This document shows positions 56,838 through 62,342 of a DNA stretch of 62,342 nt, piece by piece. A program made the position numbers and the translations under genes. Numbering within the stretch: the stretch's first letter is position 1; each line of letters opens with the position of its first letter. The stretch is from an uncultured SAR116 cluster alpha proteobacterium (lineage in GTDB: Bacteria; Pseudomonadota; Alphaproteobacteria; Puniceispirillales; Puniceispirillaceae), in NCBI GenBank assembly GCA_902516825.1, contig CABXZZ010000003.1, positions 1 through 62,342 on the forward strand. Direction: 5' to 3'. Below the pieces are notes generated by a model. That model saw only the letters and a list, made by a program, of their open reading frames with translations. It had not been told where the DNA came from and did not search any database.

Positions 56838-57023
56838 GGTAGGTTTGTTTTATAAATAATATACTCGCTTTATAACTCCCCATTTCAATAGTTTTCTTAG
56901 TTGGTATCTGCTATGTGGTTATTCACAAATAAGGTAAATTGGTTAAAAATGCACTATTGCCTTAATCTGAAATAAAAGCGATAGCAGAGATAACCTAAAA
57001 GATATTAATCAAGAGAAAAAATA

Positions 57024-57767
57024 ATGGCGGGACATTCCAAATTTAAAAATATTCAGCATCGCAAAGGAGCGCAAGACAAAAAGCGTGCAAAAATTTTTAC
57101 TAGACTCATAAAGGAATTATCTGTTGCCGCGCGCTCCAGCACTGACCCTGGAAGCAACCCCAGGTTGCGCAGTGCGCTGGCAGCTGCACGCGCCGCTAAC
57201 ATGCCAAAAGATAATATCGACCGCGTTTTAAAGCGCGCTGCGGGCGGTGAAGGAGACGCGTATGAAGAAATCAGGTATGAGGGTTATGGGCCAGGTGGTG
57301 TAGCTTTTATTGTCGAAGCAATGACAGATAATCGAAATAGAACCGCATCTGAAGTACGCTCCTCTTTCTCAAAATTCGGTGGGTCACTCGCAGAAACAGG
57401 TGCCGTCAGTTTCATGTTCGACAAAGTAGGTCAAATTATCTATCCCATAGATATCGCAGATGCAGAGGCAATGTTTGATGTTGCATTAGAAGCAGGTGCA
57501 GATAATGTTGATTCAGAAGATTACAACCACATAATTACCACTTCCTCAGAGGATTTCAACGCTGTTAGAGAGAATATGGAACAGCAATTTTCAGATCCCC
57601 AGGAGGCTAGCTTAATCTGGCAACCCCAAAATAGCATTTCTGTTGAAGAGTCAAACGCCCTTACACTAATTAAATTGTTTGATGCGTTGGATGATATTGA
57701 CGATGTTCAAAATGTGTTTGCTAATTTTGAAATCTCTGATGAGATAATGACAAAACTAGATGGATAG
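57024..57767 (+). CDS. yebC: YebC/PmpR-family transcription/translation regulator
   Basis: A 247-residue member of the YebC/PmpR/TACO1 family. Some members regulate genes such as ruvABC or quorum-sensing, and others aid translation of proline stretches. The opening MAGHSKFKNIQHRKGAQDKKRAKIF and the block LRSALAAARAANMPKDNIDRVLKRA are highly typical. It is upstream of ruvC by 5 bases; the ruvC-ruvA-ruvB genes follow in order. The yebC-ruvC linkage is conserved in many bacteria. Confidence 0.95.
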   Translation: MAGHSKFKNIQHRKGAQDKKRAKIFTRLIKELSVAARSSTDPGSNPRLRSALAAARAANMPKDNIDRVLKRAAGGEGDAYEEIRYEGYGPGGVAFIVEAMTDNRNRTASEVRSSFSKFGGSLAETGAVSFMFDKVGQIIYPIDIADAEAMFDVALEAGADNVDSEDYNHIITTSSEDFNAVRENMEQQFSDPQEASLIWQPQNSISVEESNALTLIKLFDALDDIDDVQNVFANFEISDEIMTKLDG

Positions 57768-57772
57768 CATTT

Positions 57773-58345
57773 GTGGGAATTACAGATAGTAATAAGATTG
57801 AGTTACGAATGCTTGGTATTGACCCTGGCTTGCAACGCACAGGGTGGGGAATTGTTGTTCAATCTGGTCTAAAACTATCTCATATCGCTCATGGTACAAT
57901 TAAAACCAAAACATCTTGGTCAGAGGCTGACAGACTAAATGAAATTCATTCTGTTTTGATTGAAGTGATTGCAAACTGGCACCCGAATGACGCTTCTATA
58001 GAGCAGATTTTTGTCGCAAAAGGTGCTAAATCTGCCATAAAACTTGGAATGGCAAGGGGCGTTGCAATGCAGGCTTGTGCGGGAAAAGGTCTTTCTTTGA
58101 GAGAGATTTCAGCGAGGCAAGTCAAAAAATCATTAACAGGCACTGGCGCTGCAGATAAGATTCAGGTAGCCGCAATGGTAGAAAAATTACTGTTGGTGAA
58201 GCCAGAAGGAACAGATGCTGCTGACGCACTTGCAATTGCAATAGCTGGGATTAATAAAGGGCCAGATTACCATCCTGAAACGATAAATTCAGAAGCAAAA
58301 ACGGGTCTTGCACGTGCAATTGAAGCTGCTCTTGCACAAGAATAA
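57773..58345 (+). CDS. ruvC: Holliday junction resolvase RuvC
   Basis: A dimeric endonuclease that cuts Holliday junctions after RuvAB migration. The four acidic catalytic residues are seen as the Asp of LGIDPGLQRTGWG, the Glu of SIEQIFVAKG, and the two Asp of GTDAADALAIA. The frame starts with GTG at 57773 (190 residues); an ATG at 57809 (MLGIDPGL) would be closer to the usual 170-180-residue length. Neither has a strong ribosome-binding site, so the start is uncertain. It lies 5 bases after yebC and 14 bases before ruvA. Confidence 0.93.
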   Translation: MGITDSNKIELRMLGIDPGLQRTGWGIVVQSGLKLSHIAHGTIKTKTSWSEADRLNEIHSVLIEVIANWHPNDASIEQIFVAKGAKSAIKLGMARGVAMQACAGKGLSLREISARQVKKSLTGTGAADKIQVAAMVEKLLLVKPEGTDAADALAIAIAGINKGPDYHPETINSEAKTGLARAIEAALAQE

Positions 58346-58359
58346 AGGGGTAACTAACC

Positions 58360-58977
58360 ATGATAGCGCAATTATCAGGGCAAATAGTTGAACAGAATAC
58401 TAACCATTTAATTTTAGATGTTCATGGCGTTGGGTATCTTGTCACTGTTTCTTCATCAACATTGAGCCAAATCCGAGAGCTTTCTGGAACTATATCATTG
58501 TTAATCGAGATGATTGTGCGCGAGGACTCACTCACGTTATATGGCTTTTATACAAGTGAAGAAAAATCTGCGTTTACATTGCTTCAATCTGTTCAGGGTG
58601 TGGGCGCTAAGGCCGCGATTTCGATTTTATCAGTTCTAACGCCAGATAGTCTAAAACAGGCAATTCTGTCATCTGATAAGGCAATGGTCAGCCGTGCTGA
58701 TGGGGTTGGGCCAAAATTGGCGCAAAGAATTGTGAATGAGTTAGCAGAAAAAGTTGGAAAATTACCAACTAGCTTTGGTAATGCAGAAAATATGGTTGTA
58801 TCGCCGGCTGGCTCTGGTCAATCAGCTATATCCCAAGATGCCATATCTGCATTAGTAAATCTGGGTTATTCCCAAAGTGAGGCTTGGGCTGCGGTTCAGA
58901 GAGCCTCTGCTAAGTCCGGTAAAAATGAGCTTGGACAACTATTGAATTTGGCGCTAAAAGAAGTTGGGCAGAAATGA
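58360..58977 (+). CDS. ruvA: Holliday junction DNA-binding protein RuvA
   Basis: RuvA tetramers bind the junction and load the RuvB motors. The 205-residue protein has the OB-fold opening ([28 protein letters not shown]), the helix-hairpin-helix region [16 protein letters not shown] and [19 protein letters not shown], and the C-terminal domain III that contacts RuvB. Its TGA overlaps the ruvB start codons (ATGATGA). Confidence 0.96.
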   Translation: MIAQLSGQIVEQNTNHLILDVHGVGYLVTVSSSTLSQIRELSGTISLLIEMIVREDSLTLYGFYTSEEKSAFTLLQSVQGVGAKAAISILSVLTPDSLKQAILSSDKAMVSRADGVGPKLAQRIVNELAEKVGKLPTSFGNAENMVVSPAGSGQSAISQDAISALVNLGYSQSEAWAAVQRASAKSGKNELGQLLNLALKEVGQK

Positions 58978-60026
58978 TGAGTGATGAGCGCGTGGTAAGT
59001 CCGGAAAGCATGGAAAAATCTGACCCTGCACTGCGTCCAAGAAGGTTAAATGAATTTGTTGGTCAGGGTCTTGGTAGACGAAATCTAGAGACATTTATTG
59101 CTGCTTCTGTGCAGCGACAGGAAGCGTTGGATCACGCATTGCTGCATGGACCTCCTGGCCTCGGTAAAACTACTATGGCACAAATAATTTCTGCTGAACT
59201 GGGCGTTGGTTTTCGTGCGACATCTGGCCCTGTTATTGCGCGCGCAGGGGATTTAGCAGCTTTGCTTACAAATTTAGCTCCAAGAGACATTTTGTTTATC
59301 GACGAAATTCATAGATTAAACCCTGCTGTTGAGGAAATATTATATCCTGCAATGGAAGATTTTCAACTAGATCTGATTATTGGCGAGGGGCCGTCTGCCC
59401 GATCTGTAAGAATAGATTTACCTCAATTTACGCTTGTAGGGGCTACAACCCGTTCAGGGTTGCTTACAACACCGTTAAGAGACCGTTTCGGTATCCAAAT
59501 GCGGATGCAATTCTATACAAATGAAGAATTAGTCCAAATTTTGACGTTGCAATCAAAAAAAATGAATGTGGCGTTAGCTGATGATGGTGCTCTTGAAATT
59601 GCAAAACGAGCAAGAGGAACACCGCGCGTTGCCGGAAGGTTATTGCGCCGGGTAAGAGATATCGTTGCGGTTGATGGTGATTCCATGATTACAAAACGAG
59701 CAGCAGATTCAGCACTTTTGAGGTTAGAGGTAGATCAAAATGGCCTCGATCAAATGGATAGGCTTTATTTAAAATCTTTGGCAGAAAATTATGGGGGTGG
59801 GCCGGTAGGAATTGAAACGCTTGCAGCTGTACTTGCAGAGCAACGCGACATGCTAGAAGAAGTGATCGAGCCATTTTTATTGCAGACGGGCTTATTAATG
59901 AGAACACCACGTGGTAGATGTTTATCTAAATCTGGCTGGAGTTATTTAGGTCTTGAGCCTCCAAAAGAGGTGGCAAAGCAGCTTGAGCTGTTAAGTCAAG
60001 ATTCAAATAAAGGTAGCGACGACTAA
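58974..60026 (+). CDS. ruvB: Holliday junction branch migration ATPase RuvB
   Basis: This AAA+ motor drives branch migration. The 350-residue protein has Walker [10 protein letters not shown] at about residues 59-67, Walker [11 protein letters not shown], sensor 1 [18 protein letters not shown], and the winged helix C-terminus (RTPRGR). The ATG at 58974 overlaps ruvA; the second ATG at 58977 is an equally possible start. An AT-rich spacer with no clear terminator follows before ybgC. Confidence 0.97.
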   Translation: MMSDERVVSPESMEKSDPALRPRRLNEFVGQGLGRRNLETFIAASVQRQEALDHALLHGPPGLGKTTMAQIISAELGVGFRATSGPVIARAGDLAALLTNLAPRDILFIDEIHRLNPAVEEILYPAMEDFQLDLIIGEGPSARSVRIDLPQFTLVGATTRSGLLTTPLRDRFGIQMRMQFYTNEELVQILTLQSKKMNVALADDGALEIAKRARGTPRVAGRLLRRVRDIVAVDGDSMITKRAADSALLRLEVDQNGLDQMDRLYLKSLAENYGGGPVGIETLAAVLAEQRDMLEEVIEPFLLQTGLLMRTPRGRCLSKSGWSYLGLEPPKEVAKQLELLSQDSNKGSDD

Positions 60027-60111
60027 TAACAAAAACTGCTTTTTGAAGATGAAAAAATAAAAAAAAAGACATTAAAATCCCCTAAGTTTAGCTACATATA
60101 AGAGCATCCAA

Positions 60112-60570
60112 ATGAGCGCGACACATATAAGTTTAAATGGCACTATGTCAGGAAATCGGCACTTTTATCCGTTAATCGTTCAATATGAGGATACGGATGC
60201 TGGCGGTATTGTGTATCATTCAAATTATTTAAATTATGCAGAGCGGGGCAGATCGGCGCTTCTGCGTACCGTTGGAATAGATTTGCATAGCTATCTAAAA
60301 GACGAGCGAAAAACAATTTTGATTTCTAAGATAGAAGTTGATTATCTAACCTCCGCTAGATTAAATGATTGCCTGATAGTCGAAACATTTGTCATTAATA
60401 TCGGAAAAGTACGGCTGAATTTAGAACAAATTGTCAAAAATCAAGAAGATGGACATATTTTTGCCAGACTTAAGGTGCAAGCGGTTTGGGTAGAAATTGA
60501 CAAGGGTGTGCGCAGATTACCTGATTTTCTGTTTGAGAAGTTGAAAATTGGGAATATTAAAAATAGATAG
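60112..60570 (+). CDS. ybgC: YbgC-type acyl-CoA thioesterase
   Basis: A 152-residue hot-dog-fold thioesterase found at the head of tol-pal operons. The active-site block YEDTDAGGIVYHSNYLNYAERGR contains the catalytic Asp and the His of the acyl-CoA site. Roles in phospholipid metabolism are known for E. coli YbgC, though its link to Tol function is unclear. It precedes tolQ by 97 bases. An ATG at 60112 begins the frame. Confidence 0.92.
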   Translation: MSATHISLNGTMSGNRHFYPLIVQYEDTDAGGIVYHSNYLNYAERGRSALLRTVGIDLHSYLKDERKTILISKIEVDYLTSARLNDCLIVETFVINIGKVRLNLEQIVKNQEDGHIFARLKVQAVWVEIDKGVRRLPDFLFEKLKIGNIKNR

Positions 60571-60667
60571 GTTTGATTTTGGAAACAAGAAATGGAATAT
60601 ATCAGGTGAGTAAAATCAATTACATTTACATTAGATAAAAATTTTTAGTGTTTAGGAAAAAATTTAA

Positions 60668-61390
60668 ATGGAAACAGCAGAGCTAGCCGTATCAACATCA
60701 TCAGAGTTATCTATATTCAGTCTATTTTTGGCAGCAGATCTGCTTGTCAAAAGTGTGATGATTTTGCTTGTTGCCGCCTCTATTTGGAGTTGGTCAATTA
60801 TGATACAAAAATCGCGCTTTTTTCGAAACCAGCGTAATCTTACTAATTTTTTTGAAGAGCGTTTCTGGTCTCAAGAATCCTTAGATGATTTTTATGACCA
60901 ACTTGGTAGTGAGCCAGATGGCGCAATGGCGAGGGTGTTTGGCGTTGGTATGAGGGAATGGCGGATGGCATCTACCAAAGGAGTACCACGCTCACTTGGA
61001 AGAGAACTCCGAACCTCTCTTGTTGGAAGAATAGAAAAATCAATGTCGCTCGTGATTTCTAAAGAAATGGAGCACCTTGAAAAAGGTATTCCGTTTCTGG
61101 CTTCCGTAGGTTCGGTTGCTCCTTTTTTAGGTCTGTTTGGGACGGTTTGGGGTATTATGAATTCTTTTGCAGCTATTGCAGAATCAAAGAATACTAGTCT
61201 TGCAGTAGTTGCCCCTGGAATTGCAGAGGCTCTTTTTGCGACAGCGCTTGGTCTTGCTGCAGCAATACCTGCAGTTGTTGCTTACAACAAATTTTCTGGT
61301 GATCTTGAAAAAATTGGAACTAGTTTGGAGTCATTCGCTACCGAATTCACCAATCTAATTGCAAGACAACTTGATGAGGACGCAAGTTAA
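60668..61390 (+). CDS. tolQ: Tol system channel protein TolQ
   Basis: TolQ and TolR form the proton channel that powers outer-membrane constriction at division. The 240-residue protein has three membrane segments (about 18-38, 145-165, 178-200) with the conserved FLASVGSVAPFLGLFGTVWGIMNSFAAI and GIAEALFATALGLAAAIPAVVAYN. The gene order ybgC-tolQ-tolR-tolA is the standard one. The stop is directly followed by the tolR start. Confidence 0.95.
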   Translation: METAELAVSTSSELSIFSLFLAADLLVKSVMILLVAASIWSWSIMIQKSRFFRNQRNLTNFFEERFWSQESLDDFYDQLGSEPDGAMARVFGVGMREWRMASTKGVPRSLGRELRTSLVGRIEKSMSLVISKEMEHLEKGIPFLASVGSVAPFLGLFGTVWGIMNSFAAIAESKNTSLAVVAPGIAEALFATALGLAAAIPAVVAYNKFSGDLEKIGTSLESFATEFTNLIARQLDEDAS

Positions 61391-61813
61391 ATGGGAATGA
61401 TGGTATCGTCTAGAGGAAGAGGCAAAAAATACAGACTAGTTGCTGAAATTAATGTGACTCCATTTGTTGATGTAATGCTAGTTTTGCTGATAATTTTTAT
61501 GGTAACAGCGCCGTTATTAGCAGTTGGCGTACCAGTTGATTTGCCTAAGACAAAGGCTGGCCAAATCTCATCAGAAGAGCCACCCCTTGTTATTTCATTG
61601 GAAAATTCTGGAAAAACATACTTGCAAGAAGTTGAAATCGAACCTGAACAGATTATCCCACGTTTGGCGGCTATCCAAAAAGCTAATCCCAATCTTCGTA
61701 TTTTTGTGAGAGGGGACAGGCTAATCGCCTATGGGAAAGTAATTGAGTTGATGGGACGAATTCAATCAGCTGGTTTTGAAAGAGTGGCTTTAGTGGCGCA
61801 ACTGCCACAATAG
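61391..61813 (+). CDS. tolR: Tol system protein TolR
   Basis: A 140-residue ExbD/TolR protein with one membrane segment carrying the proton-carrying Asp in INVTPFVDVMLVLLIIFMVTAP (D at about residue 24) and a periplasmic domain with DLPKTKAG and RGDRLIAYGKVIELMG blocks. It begins immediately after the tolQ stop (TAA then ATG), so the pair is co-translated. The longer shadow frame at 61524 is non-coding. Confidence 0.95.
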   Translation: MGMMVSSRGRGKKYRLVAEINVTPFVDVMLVLLIIFMVTAPLLAVGVPVDLPKTKAGQISSEEPPLVISLENSGKTYLQEVEIEPEQIIPRLAAIQKANPNLRIFVRGDRLIAYGKVIELMGRIQSAGFERVALVAQLPQ

Positions 61814-61882
61814 AAGTTTGGATTTGTTGCTAAAATTGAAAAGAATAGCGATAATTATAACGTCAGCGAGAAGAGACAGGAA

Positions 61883-62342
61883 ATGTTAGTTTCAACTCTA
61901 CTTTCAATGATGTGGCATATCGTTATTGTTATAATATTTGTGATTGGCATTCCTTTTATCCAAAGTGACATCGATAATTTAGAGCCTATAGTATTCGTTA
62001 CCATTGTAGATGAGGTCCCCGAAACTAATCAGCCTGCACCATCTCCAAAGGCAACAACGCAATCAGAAGAAATTGAAGTTGCCAGCAGGACGCCCCCTGC
62101 GCCCTCTCACGCGTCTTCTGCGCCTTCTCCTACTCCTCCACCCTCATTTTCTAAAGCAGATGAAGAAGTAGCCGAGACACAGAACAAAATCCAAACAGAT
62201 AAAGTTCCGTTTGCCGATAAGCCAGAGCCTAAACAAGCAGCTATCGTGCTCCCCGATACGAAAAAGGACATTCATAAACTGCCAATCACCAAGCCAGTAT
62301 TAGCGCCTGAGAAAGTAGCCATTGCTTCTCCTGTAAAACGCC
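61883..62342 (+). CDS. tolA: TolA-like protein, 5' part before window edge
   Basis: This is the energy-transducing protein linking TolQR to Pal. From the ATG at 61883 (with CAGGAA upstream) the frame runs off the window after 153 codons. The start MLVSTLLSMMWHIVIVIIFV is a single N-terminal membrane segment. It is followed by SIVFVTIVDE-like residues (here EPIVFVTIVDEVP) and a proline- and alanine-rich spacer (TPPAPSHASSAPSPTPPPS), as in TolA/TonB-type proteins. The C-terminal domain is outside the window, so TolA is assigned mainly by order after tolR. Confidence 0.82.
   Translation, partial: MLVSTLLSMMWHIVIVIIFVIGIPFIQSDIDNLEPIVFVTIVDEVPETNQPAPSPKATTQSEEIEVASRTPPAPSHASSAPSPTPPPSFSKADEEVAETQNKIQTDKVPFADKPEPKQAAIVLPDTKKDIHKLPITKPVLAPEKVAIASPVKR

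Overview
The window reads as a piece of chromosome from an AT-rich (by eye roughly 38-40% GC), free-living, motile alphaproteobacterium. The gene order is typically alphaproteobacterial: polyprenyl synthase-DUF2007-tRNA methyltransferase-S49 peptidase-glyQ-glyS-ppdK; efp-suhB-ExbB/OmpA pair; zapA-6S RNA-5-FCL; yebC-ruvCAB-ybgC-tolQRA. The TRAP transporter, PomA/PomB-like stator and several small-molecule catabolic enzymes suggest a marine heterotroph. A SAR116-like lineage is my best guess, but that is inference only.

Region by region. 1-1.8 kb: the end of a glucose-6-phosphate pathway operon (pgl, zwf; minus strand). 2-14.7 kb: an accessory catabolic and transport block. It holds a DMT exporter, quinone oxidoreductase, GST and cyclase-family hydrolase, then a minus-strand TRAP transporter (dctQ-dctM-dctP) with a strong terminator. 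Divergent from the transporter is a plus-strand operon: a BKACE-family enzyme, an OsmC-like protein, a two-subunit molybdenum hydroxylase and a 2OG-Fe(II) oxygenase. 14.7-25.3 kb: an envelope and flagellar block. It contains an SLT transglycosylase, three tandem bactofilins, a divergent tail-anchored protein with an M23 peptidase, two small unknown proteins, rpoN (sigma-54), a DUF1566 secreted protein and the pomA/motA-motB stator genes. Four good sigma-54 (-24/-12) promoter matches lie in this block. Two of them face away from each other and share the same -12 GC dinucleotide between motA and the DUF1566 gene. 25.3-26.2 kb holds a decayed gene.

26.2-45.6 kb is mostly housekeeping: msrP, an aspartate aminotransferase, uvrB, hydantoinase-like HyuA, a GATase, a ribbon-helix-helix protein, an RlmD-like methyltransferase, a polyprenyl synthase, a TrmN6-like methyltransferase, an S49 peptidase, glyQS, ppdK, hsp20 with a ROSE-type RNA thermometer, and rpmE. 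45.7-54.2 kb holds an MsbA-like ABC exporter, a second decayed gene, a MotA/ExbB-family plus coiled-coil OmpA pair, suhB, efp and tkt. 54.4-62.3 kb holds a coiled-coil protein and zapA, 6S RNA, 5-FCL, a YmdB-type phosphoesterase, yebC, ruvCAB, ybgC and tolQ-tolR-tolA, with tolA cut by the window end.

How the parts fit: sigma-54 made from rpoN probably drives the stator genes and neighbouring envelope genes in the same block. Three separate ion-channel families of the MotA/TolQ type occur here (PomAB, the ExbB-OmpA pair, TolQR). I saw no tRNA, rRNA, insertion sequence or CRISPR array.
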